A DNA stretch of 64,000 nt, from NCBI GenBank assembly GCA_020161845.1, contig JAIUNK010000018.1:26716-90715 (forward strand), read 5' to 3'. The notes under the pieces are model-generated. The model did no database searches. It had not been told where the DNA came from and worked only from the letters and a program-made list of their open reading frames with translations. This DNA is from Actinomycetota bacterium (GTDB lineage Bacteria > Actinomycetota > Actinomycetes > Actinomycetales > Dermatophilaceae). The first letter of the stretch is position 1. The number at the start of each line of letters is the position of its first letter. A program made the translations under genes and the position numbers. Shown here one piece after another: positions 8,010 through 16,417 of this stretch.

Positions 8010-9283
8010 TGACGGACGCCGGTCCGACATCGGTCGGGTTCGCACCGGCTCCCGACGTACGGCGTGGTGTCGTCGTCGGCTACCGGTGCGCCACCTGCGC
8101 GACCGAGGTACCCATCGAGACGACCCACCCGTGGCGCTGCCCGGCCGCGCCGCCCGGCGACGCGCACCACGTGCTACACCCCGTGATCGGCGGTCCGGAC
8201 CCCGAGGTCATCGACGACCCCAACCCGTTCGTGGCGTACGGTCGCTCGCTGGCGTGGTGGGCGTTCGCGCGGGCGCACGGGATGACCGAGGCCCGCTGCA
8301 TCGAGCTGACCCGCCAGGTCGGCGCCGGCTTCCGGGTCACCCCCACCGCCGCGCACCCGGCCCTGTCGCAGAAGCTCGGCGCGGACGTGTGGGTCAAGGA
8401 CGAGACCGGCAACGTCGGTGGCTCGCACAAGGCACGTCACCTGGTGGGCATCCTGCTGCACCTGCGGGCCGCCGAGGAGCTCGGCCTCGCCGACGGCGCG
8501 CGGCGCCCGCTCGCGATCGCCTCGTGCGGGAACGCGGCCATCGCGGCGTCGACGCTGGCGCAGGCGGCGGGGTGGCCGATCCAGGTGTACGTGCCGGAGA
8601 CCGCCAGCCCGGCGGTGCTGCGCACGCTCGCCGAGTTGGGCGCGCGGGTGCACCCCTGCGTCCGTACGCCGGGGGTGCCCGGCGACCCGGCCGTGACCGC
8701 GTTCCGGGCCGCCGTGGCCGAGGGCGCCATCCCGTTCAGCGTGCAGGGCCCCGAGAACGGGCTGTGCCTCGACGGGGGCCGCACGATCGGTTGGGAGCTC
8801 GCCGACCAGCTGCCCGCTCCGGCCCGGATCGTCATCCAGGTCGGCGGTGGGGCGTTCGCGGCCTGCATGGGTTGGGGCCTGGGCCCGACGTACCGGCTCG
8901 ACTGCGCCCAGACCGAGGGCGGCGCGCCGCTGGACCGGGCCTGTCGCCTGGCCGACGGGGTCCCGGTCGAGCAGTTGGGTGCGCGTTGGTCCGACTTCAT
9001 GACCCCCTGGGATGCGCCGGACTCTCTCGCCGACGGGATCCTCGACGACGAGACCTACGACTGGCAGGCCGACATCGCGGTCATCCGCACCAGCAAGGGT
9101 CGCCCGATCGTGGTGGCCGAGGAGCAGGTGCGGCAGGCGTACGAGCTGGTGGACTCCCTCGGTCTCGCCGTGAGTCCGACCGGCACCGCCGGGCTCGCGG
9201 CGCTGCTGCCGGGGTCGGGGCCGGGCACCGGAGTCGCGCCGGGCGAGCGGGTGGCGGTCGTCTTCTCCGGTGTCCGCCGCTGA
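8009..9283 (+). CDS. Threonine-synthase-like PLP-dependent enzyme in the YgeX position
   Basis: The 424-residue protein is a fold-type II PLP enzyme. It starts with a short metal-ribbon-like segment (YRCATCATEVP, then WRCPAAPPG), as threonine synthases do. The PLP-binding lysine lies in KDETGNVGGSHKARH near residue 136, the phosphate-cupping loop is ASCGNAAIAAS, and the glycine-rich loop is VQVGGGAFAA-like (IQVGGGAFAA). The gene overlaps the carbamate kinase stop by one base (TGATG). In comparable purine clusters this slot holds 2,3-diaminopropionate ammonia-lyase (YgeX), whose lysine motif (family type KDES...AFK) looks different. I infer that this enzyme performs an equivalent beta-elimination giving pyruvate and ammonia, but it could be a lyase acting on another amino acid. 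Confidence 0.8.
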   Translation: MTDAGPTSVGFAPAPDVRRGVVVGYRCATCATEVPIETTHPWRCPAAPPGDAHHVLHPVIGGPDPEVIDDPNPFVAYGRSLAWWAFARAHGMTEARCIELTRQVGAGFRVTPTAAHPALSQKLGADVWVKDETGNVGGSHKARHLVGILLHLRAAEELGLADGARRPLAIASCGNAAIAASTLAQAAGWPIQVYVPETASPAVLRTLAELGARVHPCVRTPGVPGDPAVTAFRAAVAEGAIPFSVQGPENGLCLDGGRTIGWELADQLPAPARIVIQVGGGAFAACMGWGLGPTYRLDCAQTEGGAPLDRACRLADGVPVEQLGARWSDFMTPWDAPDSLADGILDDETYDWQADIAVIRTSKGRPIVVAEEQVRQAYELVDSLGLAVSPTGTAGLAALLPGSGPGTGVAPGERVAVVFSGVRR

Positions 9284-9298
9284 CGCTTTGCTGCAGCG

Positions 9299-10165
9299 CT
9301 AGCTCGCGACCAGGCCGGCGGCGCGGGCCAGCGCGGGCAGCACGGCGATCAGCTCCGGAGGTGCGGGCGAGCGGGTGACCATCGAGAACGAGAACTCCGC
9401 GGTCACGGGCGAGCGAAGCACCTTCTCCTGCGGCGTGGCCAGGCTGAGTGCCAGGCATCGACCGATCAACGCGAGGTCCCCGCGGCGTCGGGCCAGCGCC
9501 GCGGCGACATCCGCGCTGGCCGCCCGGCGCGGCTGCCCACCCAGCTCGGCGATGCGGGCGTGCAGCCGGGTCGTCGTCATGTCCACGGCATGAAAGTGCA
9601 CGACCCGGCCGGTCAGTGGGCGCCGACCGCGACCCGGCGGCTCGACCCCGGCCGGGGTCAGGACCGCCAGCCGATCCCGGCCCAACGGCGTGGCGATCGT
9701 GCCGGGCGCCGGGGGCAGCTGCCCGGCCACGGCCACGACGGCCACGTCGAGGGAGCCCTCCCCCACCCAGCTCATCAGCCGATCCCCGTGATCGGTGAGC
9801 TGATAGATCGGGACCTGCGGCAGCAGGGCGTCCAGGCCCGCGAACAGTGTCGGGCCGAAGCTGGCGAAGGTGCCCACCCGCAGGGGCACCCCCTCGACGG
9901 CCTGCCGGGAGCGCTCGAAGGCCTGCGTCAGGTGTCCGAGAATGTGCGCCGCCTCCGCGGCCAGCGCCGTGCCGGCCGCGGTCGGCCGGGCGCCGGTGGT
10001 GTCCCGGACGAAGAGCGGCGCCCCGACGCGACGTTCCAGAGCGGCGAGCCGCTGGCTCGCCGACGGCTGGGAGACGAGCAACTCACGGGCGGCGGCACCG
10101 ACCGAACCATGGCGATGGACGGCGTCGACCAAGAGGAGATCAGCGACCTCTGGCAATGACCTCAT
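9299..10165 (-). CDS. LysR-family transcriptional regulator
   Basis: The N terminus has a LysR winged helix-turn-helix (VHRHGSVGAAARELLVSQPS followed by RLAALERRVGAPLF), then an effector-binding domain of normal size with VEGVPLRVGTFASFGPTL opening it. I place the start at the ATG that gives 288 residues, because a TAAGCT -10 box (10177 to 10172 on this strand) lies seven bases upstream and suggests a leaderless mRNA. A GTG two codons earlier is the alternative. It is convergent with the PLP enzyme gene (15-base gap) and divergent from an MFS exporter gene, the classic LysR-target arrangement. It may control that transporter; control of the purine genes is possible but not shown. Confidence 0.88.
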   Translation of the reverse strand: MRSLPEVADLLLVDAVHRHGSVGAAARELLVSQPSASQRLAALERRVGAPLFVRDTTGARPTAAGTALAAEAAHILGHLTQAFERSRQAVEGVPLRVGTFASFGPTLFAGLDALLPQVPIYQLTDHGDRLMSWVGEGSLDVAVVAVAGQLPPAPGTIATPLGRDRLAVLTPAGVEPPGRGRRPLTGRVVHFHAVDMTTTRLHARIAELGGQPRRAASADVAAALARRRGDLALIGRCLALSLATPQEKVLRSPVTAEFSFSMVTRSPAPPELIAVLPALARAAGLVAS

Positions 10166-10192
10166 AGCCACAGCTTATGGTCGAACCGCGCG

Positions 10193-11503
10193 ATGCGCAG
10201 GCTACCGACTCTCCTTTCTGACCTGCACGCTAAGGACGTGACCAGCCACGTCGTACCCGCTGCGGAGGCTCCACCGGGCACCGGCAACCCCCGCCATGCC
10301 CGCCGGGCTCGCCGGGCTCGCCGGCACATCGCCCTCATGCTCATGGCGACCTTCGTCAGCTGGGTGGGCCAGCGCCTGGGCGCCATCGCCCTGCCGCTGG
10401 TGGCCCTCGCGCAGACCGGCGAGGCCTGGACCACCGGCCTGGTGGCCGGCGCGGCCGGCCTCCCCGTCATCGCCGCGCCCTGGTGGACCGCCCGGCTGCG
10501 TCACCGGGTGGACAGCGGGCGGATGCTCGGGCTGCTCACGGCGCTGGCCGCGGCCGGTACGGCGGCGGTACCGGTCGCCGCGCTGACGATCGGGCTCGGC
10601 GCGGGAACGCTGGTGGCCTCCGGCCTGGTCTTGGGCGGTTGCACCGCGCTGACCGCGCCAGGACAGCGGGCGCTGCTGGCCGACATCGGCGATGCCCTCT
10701 CGCCCGCCACCAGCGTGCGAGCCCTCACCGGCCAGGACTTCGCGCACCGGATCTCGATGACGTTCGCCCCGGCGCTCGGCGCGCTGGTCGTCGCCCTGGG
10801 CCACCCGATCACGCTGCTGTGGGTCGAGTCGGCCGCGCTCGCGACGGCGGCCGGGCTGTTGGCCGCGGTGCCGAGCTATCCGGCCGTCCGGATGGCCGGT
10901 GAGCTGAACCCTGCGCCGTCGCTGCGCGAGGCGCTGCGGCAACGGCCGACCATTGCCCGCGCGATCGCCGTCAATGCGATCGGTGGCGCGTGCTGGTTCG
11001 CCTTCAGCCTGGGGCTGGCGATCCGGGGCGCCGAGATCGGACGGCCCGGCGTGCTCATCGCCGCAGGGATGACGGGCTATGGCATCGCCTCGGTGCTCGG
11101 GGCCGCCCTGGCGCCTCTGGCGGTGCCCCGACTGCCGGTGCTGCCCACCATCGGCGCCGGGTGGGCGCTGTTGGGCGTGTCGTTCGTCGCGTTGTCCGTC
11201 GTGCTCGACAGTCCCGGCGCGGTGCTGGCGTGCGGCGCCCTGGGCGGCGCCGCGATGCCGCTGCTCATCGGCGCCCACAACGCCCTGATCGCGGGCGGTA
11301 CGACGGGGCAGCTGCGCCGGGCGTGCTTCGCCGCGGACGCGACGGCCTACGCCGCCGCCGGTGCGGTCGGCATGACCCTGGGTGGGGCGGTGATCGGCGT
11401 CGCGGGGGCTCCCGCCACCCTGCTCGCCGCGGGCACGGTGCAACTCCTCGCCCCGGGCCTGCTCGTCCTTCGGCGCCGGCCCCGGACGAGGCCGACGCCC
11501 TGA
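10193..11503 (+). CDS. MFS transporter
   Basis: The product is up to 436 residues with about 12 hydrophobic segments after a basic N-terminal stretch (RHARRARRARRH). The first helix reads LMLMATFVSWVGQRLGAIAL and is followed by the charged first-loop region, as in the drug/metabolite exporter branch of the major facilitator superfamily. A GTG at 10238 is a plausible later start that removes 15 residues without touching a membrane segment. It is divergent from the LysR gene, 27 bases away, and is its likely target. The substrate cannot be read from sequence. The purine context allows but does not prove a role in exporting a degradation product. Confidence 0.82.
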   Translation: MRRLPTLLSDLHAKDVTSHVVPAAEAPPGTGNPRHARRARRARRHIALMLMATFVSWVGQRLGAIALPLVALAQTGEAWTTGLVAGAAGLPVIAAPWWTARLRHRVDSGRMLGLLTALAAAGTAAVPVAALTIGLGAGTLVASGLVLGGCTALTAPGQRALLADIGDALSPATSVRALTGQDFAHRISMTFAPALGALVVALGHPITLLWVESAALATAAGLLAAVPSYPAVRMAGELNPAPSLREALRQRPTIARAIAVNAIGGACWFAFSLGLAIRGAEIGRPGVLIAAGMTGYGIASVLGAALAPLAVPRLPVLPTIGAGWALLGVSFVALSVVLDSPGAVLACGALGGAAMPLLIGAHNALIAGGTTGQLRRACFAADATAYAAAGAVGMTLGGAVIGVAGAPATLLAAGTVQLLAPGLLVLRRRPRTRPTP

Positions 11504-11529
11504 GCGGCGCGCACTCGACGGATCTGAGG

Positions 11530-11567
11530 GGTCCTGCCCGCGGCCCCAGGAGGGCCGCGGCCGGACC
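11530..11567 (+). terminator. GC-rich hairpin after the MFS gene
   Basis: The inner stem is CCGCGGCCC with GGGCCGCGG around a five-base loop. An outer GGTCC/GGACC pair brackets it, and TTT follows. It lies 27 bases past the transporter stop and just before the toxin-antitoxin operator. Confidence 0.55.
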
Positions 11568-11571
11568 TTTC

Positions 11572-11600
11572 ATCCATAGTGCATGTCATGCACTATGGAT
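11572..11600. promoter_or_regulatory. 29-bp palindromic operator of the FitAB-like operon
   Basis: Two perfect 14-base arms, ATCCATAGTGCATG and CATGCACTATGGAT, flank a single central T. The palindrome ends two bases before the antitoxin ATG, so a bound antitoxin/toxin complex would cover the promoter and start. This matches conditional autoregulation of RHH-antitoxin/PIN-toxin operons such as FitAB. Confidence 0.75.
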
Positions 11601-11602
11601 GC

Positions 11603-11884
11603 ATGGGTGTCTTGGTGCAGATCCGCGATGTGGACGAGAACGTGCGAGACAAGCTCAAGGCCAAGGCGCAGCAGGAGGGAGTCTCCCTCAATGCCCTCCT
11701 CAAGGATCTACTGGCGAGGGAGGCCCGGGTCCCCTCGAAGCGGGAGATGTGGCGGCGGTTGCGAGAGCGCGGCAACCTGACGGAGGTCTCGGCCCTGGAC
11801 ATCTTGGAGCGAGTGCGCGCGGAGCGGGACGGGCGTGACTCCGAACGACTTCACCGGGCTATCGGGCGGCCGTCTTCAGAATGA
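11603..11884 (+). CDS. FitA/VapB-like ribbon-helix-helix antitoxin
   Basis: The start MGVLVQIRDVDENVRDKL gives 93 residues: a beta strand followed by two helices, the ribbon-helix-helix DNA-binding fold (residues about 1-40, including EGVSLNALLKDLLAREA), then an alpha-helical C-terminal tail that would wrap the toxin. An upstream in-frame ATG lies inside the operator and is less likely. The stop overlaps the toxin start (ATGA), typical of co-translated toxin-antitoxin pairs. It should bind the adjacent palindrome and neutralise the PIN nuclease. Confidence 0.85.
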   Translation: MGVLVQIRDVDENVRDKLKAKAQQEGVSLNALLKDLLAREARVPSKREMWRRLRERGNLTEVSALDILERVRAERDGRDSERLHRAIGRPSSE

Positions 11885-12261
11885 TCGTCGTCGACTGCTC
11901 CTACGTCGTGGACTTCATCCTTCGGCCGGAATCGATCTCCACGGCCCCATCTGATGACGCCTGGCAGGCGCCGTCCTTCCTGGATGCGGAGTTCACGAGC
12001 GCCCTGCGAGGTCATCTCCTGGGCGGGCATCTTGACGACAACGGCGCGCATGAGGCGCTTCGGGTGTACACGGCCCTCCAACTGGTCCGGTGGCCCATCG
12101 ACCAGCCCTTGCAGGTGCGGATGCTCCAGCTGAGACACAACCTGTCGGCGTACGACGCCTCGTACGTCGCCCTCGCCGAAGCCCTCGACGCGCCCCTGCT
12201 CACCCGAGACGCCGGGATGGCGCGCGGGGCCCCGCCGGGGGTGCGCGTCGAGGTCGCATGA
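11881..12261 (+). CDS. PIN-domain ribonuclease toxin (FitB/VapC type)
   Basis: The 126-residue product has the PIN layout: the first acidic residue in MIVVDCSYVVDFIL, a conserved glutamate in LDAEFTSALRG, and aspartates in LSAYDASYVALAEALD and LTRDAGMA. These form the Mg2+ site of a single-strand RNA endonuclease. Members cleave tRNA, rRNA or mRNA when freed from antitoxin. It overlaps the antitoxin gene by four bases. All catalytic acidic positions appear intact, so the module looks functional. Confidence 0.88.
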   Translation: MIVVDCSYVVDFILRPESISTAPSDDAWQAPSFLDAEFTSALRGHLLGGHLDDNGAHEALRVYTALQLVRWPIDQPLQVRMLQLRHNLSAYDASYVALAEALDAPLLTRDAGMARGAPPGVRVEVA

Positions 12262-12294
12262 CAGCCTGGAGCATTCGAGTCACGGAGGCGGCGA

Positions 12295-12595
12295 GTGAGC
12301 CCGATGGCGGAGGAGTCTCCCCCCGACCTCGTCGCGATCCTGCGGGAGGCGCGGGCCGAGGCGGCCGAGCGGCTGAGCGAGTTCAGCGCGACCGAGCGGG
12401 CGTACGCCGACGCCCGCAGCCTCCGCCGCCGCGGCAGCCAGGCACCTCGCCGAGGTCGACGCCGCGCTCGCGCGGGTCGCGGCCGGCTGGGACGGCACCT
12501 GTACGGCGTGTGGGCGGACCATTCCCGCCGAGCGACTCGCCGCCCGCCCCTCGGCGGATCGGTGCGTGACCTGCGCGGCGACCACGAGCCTTTGA
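12295..12595 (+). pseudogene. DksA/TraR-type zinc-finger gene broken by a frameshift
   Basis: Translation from the GTG gives a helical N terminus (ILREARAEAAERLSEFSATE). Near 12418-12435 the homology moves to the next frame, which reads RHLAEVDAALARVAAG and then the four-cysteine finger CTACGRTIPAERLAARP with CVTCAA, ending at TGA 12593-12595. This is the C-terminal domain of actinobacterial DksA/TraR-like RNA-polymerase-binding proteins. The full span is 301 bases, one more than a multiple of three, so a single-base insertion or two-base deletion explains it. The region usually carrying DPEGATIA-like sequence also seems short. It may be a decayed gene or an assembly error. Confidence 0.7.
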
Positions 12596-12669
12596 CCCGG
12601 CGCGCAGGTCACGCGCCAGCCCGGCGGATCTGACAGGCTGAGCCCAGCCAACCCAGGAGGGCCGATCAC

Positions 12670-13608
12670 ATGAGCGACGTACAGGTGCTGGCCGCGCGCG
12701 AGGTGCCGCTGGGCGGGTTGCGGGCGATGACGGTACGCCGCACGCTGCCGCACCGGGACCGCTCGTTCGTGGGCGCCTGGTGCTTCGTGGACCATTACGG
12801 GCCGACTCCGGTGGGCCCGGGGAACGCCGGCGGCATGGACGTCGCACCGCATCCGCACACCGGGTTGCAGACGGTGTCCTGGCTGTTCACGGGCGAGATC
12901 GAACATCGGGACAGCGGCGGCGTCATCGGTCTGGTGCGCCCCGGCGAGATCAACCTGATGACCGCCGGGCACGGCATCGCCCACAGCGAGGTGTCGACGC
13001 CCGCGACGACCACCCTGCACGGCGTACAGCTCTGGGTGGCGCTGCCGCAGTCCGCCCGCGACACCGACCGCGGGTTCGAACACCACGCCCCGGAGCCGGT
13101 CGACCTGCCGGGCGGGGCGGGAACGGCGCGGGTGTTCCTGGGCTCGCTCACCGGCGTGGGCACCTCGCCGGTGCACACGTTCACCCCGCTGCTCGGGGCA
13201 CAGCTCGACCTGCTCGCCGGGGCGGAGCTGGAGGTGGCTGTGGACCCGGCGTACGAGCACGCCGTTCTCGTCGACCGCGGTGAGGTGACCTACGACGGCG
13301 CATCGTTGCGGCTGGGCGACCTGGGCTGCCGCGATGCGGGCGCCGACCGGATGGTCCTGCGGGCGGGGCCGGCGGGCGCCCGGCTGATCCTGCTCGGCGG
13401 GGAGCCGTTCGAGGAAGAGATCGTCATGTGGTGGAACTTCGTCGGACGCAGCCACGAGGAGATCGCGGCGTTCCGGGAGCAGTACGAGGCGGGCTCCGAG
13501 CGCTTCGGCGCGGTCCCTGGCTACGTCGGCGCCGTGGAGCGGATCCCCGCTCCCCCGCTGCCGAACGTCCGGCTGCAACCTCGCAGCCGCCACGGCCGAC
13601 GGGACTGA
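12670..13608 (+). CDS. Pirin family protein
   Basis: The 312-residue protein is a bicupin. The N-terminal cupin carries the pirin metal ligands in VAPHPHTGLQTVSWLF and TAGHGIAHSEVS, with the WVALPQSARDT segment beyond. The C-terminal cupin ends in LGGEPFEEEIVMWWNFVGRS, characteristic of bacterial YhhW/YhaK-type pirins. Known members are iron enzymes with quercetinase activity or redox-sensing partners of metabolic enzymes; the role here is unknown. An AGGAGGGC stretch upstream supports the ATG. It seems to be transcribed alone. Confidence 0.9.
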   Translation: MSDVQVLAAREVPLGGLRAMTVRRTLPHRDRSFVGAWCFVDHYGPTPVGPGNAGGMDVAPHPHTGLQTVSWLFTGEIEHRDSGGVIGLVRPGEINLMTAGHGIAHSEVSTPATTTLHGVQLWVALPQSARDTDRGFEHHAPEPVDLPGGAGTARVFLGSLTGVGTSPVHTFTPLLGAQLDLLAGAELEVAVDPAYEHAVLVDRGEVTYDGASLRLGDLGCRDAGADRMVLRAGPAGARLILLGGEPFEEEIVMWWNFVGRSHEEIAAFREQYEAGSERFGAVPGYVGAVERIPAPPLPNVRLQPRSRHGRRD

Positions 13609-13715
13609 CGACCGACCGTCGAGTGGTCCCCGGCGGCCAAGAATGTCGCCGAAGCGCCCCCGGGCGGCGCGTCACGCTGGTGCAGGCCCACGGTCCGCGC
13701 TCAGGATGGCCGGCT

Positions 13716-14390
13716 TCACGCCGAGGCAAAAGCGGCCCGGCCCACCGGCCGCGGCGAACGGACCGGGCGCGGCGAGTAACCGCCGGTGGCGGGCAGCGAA
13801 GCCACCGGCAGCCAGTGGCCGCTGCGGTATCGCTGATGCAGGGGGCGCACCGCGCGGGCCCAGCAGCTGAAGGCGAACTCGGCCCAGTCGCTGTCCAGAA
13901 TCTCCGCTGTGCCCACCGCGCGGCGCCGCCACACCAACCGGCCCGGCCCCACCAGGTCGATCTCGGCCAGCTCGCACCAGTCGATGGCGCGCAGCGCGGG
14001 ACCGGACGTCAGGTAGACGCCCCGATCGGTGAGCCACATCGTCCCCTCATCGCGAGGAAGACAGCTTGCGACAGCCGCTCTCGCCTGGGTCAGGCCGCGC
14101 CGTGCGTGGCCGACACGGCTGAAGGCCGCAGCACGGATGTGCAGGGTGGCCCCCATTCCGCCGGCGGCCACCGTGACCTGCCGGTCAACACCCCGGCCAC
14201 GGCCGCGCTCCGGCGGCGACTCCCACAGCACGTAGGTGGCACTGGTCAACACGTGCTCACCCAACCGGCGCAGCGCGAAGGGCACGGCCAGGCTCTCACA
14301 TTCCCCCAATCGCCCCTGCTGGGCCAGATTGTCGACATGCCGGGCATACATCAGCGCGTTTTCCCTCGGGGTCACCGTGCCGTCCTGCAT
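13716..14390 (-). CDS. Hypothetical protein, 224 aa
   Basis: I do not recognise the family. The protein has no clear signal or membrane segment. It contains a central stretch that resembles a PH-like or GRAM-like beta domain (WLTDRGVYLTSGPALRAIDW, then GPGRLVWRRRAVGTAEI) followed by an arginine- and proline-rich tail. It faces away from the sensor kinase gene across about 195 bases. The C-terminal 40 residues are of low complexity and may be poorly conserved. Confidence 0.55.
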   Translation of the reverse strand: MQDGTVTPRENALMYARHVDNLAQQGRLGECESLAVPFALRRLGEHVLTSATYVLWESPPERGRGRGVDRQVTVAAGGMGATLHIRAAAFSRVGHARRGLTQARAAVASCLPRDEGTMWLTDRGVYLTSGPALRAIDWCELAEIDLVGPGRLVWRRRAVGTAEILDSDWAEFAFSCWARAVRPLHQRYRSGHWLPVASLPATGGYSPRPVRSPRPVGRAAFASA

Positions 14391-14585
14391 CTCGACTCAC
14401 CTCCCTGATCGCGGTGCCCTGGGGGTCCTCCGTCGTCGCTGGACGCCGTCGCCAACGCTCTGAGTGTGGTGTTGGGCGAGAGTCCAGGTCCATGGGTTTC
14501 CCCCCGTGGCAAGCCACGGCGGCCCGGCGATGAAGCGGATGCGCCCGACGGCCCGATGGAGCCCTGGACCCCTAAGCTGTACGTC

Positions 14586-16409
14586 GTGCGAGCCCAGCGA
14601 TCGGGACGCTGGCCGACGTCGTCCCCCGACGATCCGCAGGTGCGTGTTGTCGGGGTTTCGCGTGCCGCCAAGGCCCGACCGACAAGGGCGCGGCTGACGG
14701 GCGAGATCGCGGCCGTCGTCCTGCTCGCTACCGGAGCCGTGCTGGCGGCGGCGGGGCCCTCTTACTGGGCCGCTCACCCGGCGGCAGCGGCCAGCACCGT
14801 CTTCGCCGTCGCCTCCTGGGCCATCGTCGGAGTTCTGTGGTGGCGCACCGACGTCGAACCGGCCACCACGGTCCTGATTCTGGCGCACAGCTCGATGACG
14901 GCCCTGTCCTGGGTGTTCGTGCGCAACAGCGGCCCATGGCCCGTGATCGGCGAGTGCGCCAACACCATGGCGAACTTCTGTGGCGCATCGGCCATCGTCA
15001 CCCACATCTGCGGGGGAACGTTCACCCGCCCCGTCAAGGCGTGGATCGCCGGCGCCGCCGTGCTCTTCGCCACGTGCCAGGGGATTTTGCTCGCCACCAC
15101 GGTCACGGCGGGGCGGGGCTACGGCGCGACGGTGTGGTGGCCGACTCTGCCCATGACCGACGCAATGCGCCAGGTCCTGCTCGATGCGGCCCTGGTGGGC
15201 TACTCCCTTCTGCTGGTCACGAGCCTGCCGCTCATCGCCAGGACGCGGGGTTCCATGGCCAGGGCCCAACGGGAACGGTCGCTGCCCTGGATCGCTGGGT
15301 GGATCGCCATGGTGCTCATCAACATTGCGCACGAACACGAGGCCATGCGGAACGGCTATGCCTTTGTGCATTGGGTGGCGGCGCGCGAGCAGCAAGTGCT
15401 GATCCTGCCCCTCCTGCCGCTGGCGCTGCTCGCGACGGCGTCGCGGTCGGCGTGGCAGCAGCTCCTCATCACCTGGCGGTTGTCTCGACAAGCGGCCACC
15501 CTCACGCATCGCGGCCTCCAGGACCAGGTACGGACCGCCCTGCGTGACCCGACGCTGGCGATCTGGCTGTGGAGCCCCGCTGCGGGGGCATTCGTCGACG
15601 CCGACGGACGGCTGCGCGGGGTCGGCGGCAACGACTCACCGGCCCGAAGGCAGCTGCATATCACGACGGCGGAGGGGCTCATCGCCGTGTGGGACATCGA
15701 CCCCTCGGCGTTGTACGACCTTCCACTGGCCCATGCCGCTGCCGCGGCGAGCCTGCCCAGCCTGACCGTCATCCGGACCAGGAACGAAGCGGTGGAGTCG
15801 GTGCGGCAGTTGCAGGGCCGGCTCCTCGAAGCCGAGCAGCGGGCCCGCGAGGCTGTGGCCCGCGACCTCCACGATGGCGTGCAGCAACAGCTGCTTTCGC
15901 TGCGGTTCGAACTCAAGCGCAGCGCCCGTCAGGACACCATTGACCAGACGCGCGGGCTCCTCGGCACCTGCGAGCAGCGCGTGTGCGACATTCAGCAAGA
16001 GATCCGTCGCCTGGCGCGGGGCATCAGCCCGCCGAGCCTGACCGATGGCGGCCTCGCTGCGGCCGTTGAGGAACTCGCCGACAACGCCAGCTGCACCGTT
16101 CGTATGGACATCCCGGAACGCCGGTTCAGCCCCGCGTTCGAGTCGATGGTCTACTTCTTTTTCGCCGAAGGCCTGACGAACGCCCTGAAACACGGGAGAT
16201 GCGCCACGGTGTGGCTCAGCCTGCGCCCCGGGGAACACGCCACGCTGGTGGCCGAGGTGCGCGACGACGGCCACGGCGGCGCTCGCGTCGCGCCTGGAGG
16301 CGGTCTCGCCGGCCTCGCCGACCGGCTGTCCGTCATGCGGGGCCGGCTCGAGGTGCACAGTCCCCCGGGCGGGGGAACCCGCCTGGCCGCCCATCTCACC
16401 AACAGCTAG
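14586..16409 (+). CDS. Sensor histidine kinase, NarX/LiaS (HisKA_3) type
   Basis: The product starts with six or seven hydrophobic helices (residues about 35-260), then a linker and a HisKA_3 dimerisation domain with ARDLHDGVQQQLLSLRF; the phosphoacceptor histidine is near residue 428. The HATPase domain ends with GGGLAGLADRLSVM. I chose the GTG giving 607 residues because a TAAGCT -10 box (14573-14578) sits seven bases upstream, suggesting leaderless translation. An ATG at 14556 and a GTG at 14466 are in-frame alternatives. The response regulator gene follows after eight bases. The ligand sensed by the multi-helix N terminus is unknown. Confidence 0.85.
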   Translation: MRAQRSGRWPTSSPDDPQVRVVGVSRAAKARPTRARLTGEIAAVVLLATGAVLAAAGPSYWAAHPAAAASTVFAVASWAIVGVLWWRTDVEPATTVLILAHSSMTALSWVFVRNSGPWPVIGECANTMANFCGASAIVTHICGGTFTRPVKAWIAGAAVLFATCQGILLATTVTAGRGYGATVWWPTLPMTDAMRQVLLDAALVGYSLLLVTSLPLIARTRGSMARAQRERSLPWIAGWIAMVLINIAHEHEAMRNGYAFVHWVAAREQQVLILPLLPLALLATASRSAWQQLLITWRLSRQAATLTHRGLQDQVRTALRDPTLAIWLWSPAAGAFVDADGRLRGVGGNDSPARRQLHITTAEGLIAVWDIDPSALYDLPLAHAAAAASLPSLTVIRTRNEAVESVRQLQGRLLEAEQRAREAVARDLHDGVQQQLLSLRFELKRSARQDTIDQTRGLLGTCEQRVCDIQQEIRRLARGISPPSLTDGGLAAAVEELADNASCTVRMDIPERRFSPAFESMVYFFFAEGLTNALKHGRCATVWLSLRPGEHATLVAEVRDDGHGGARVAPGGGLAGLADRLSVMRGRLEVHSPPGGGTRLAAHLTNS

Positions 16410-16417
16410 GAGTGCCT

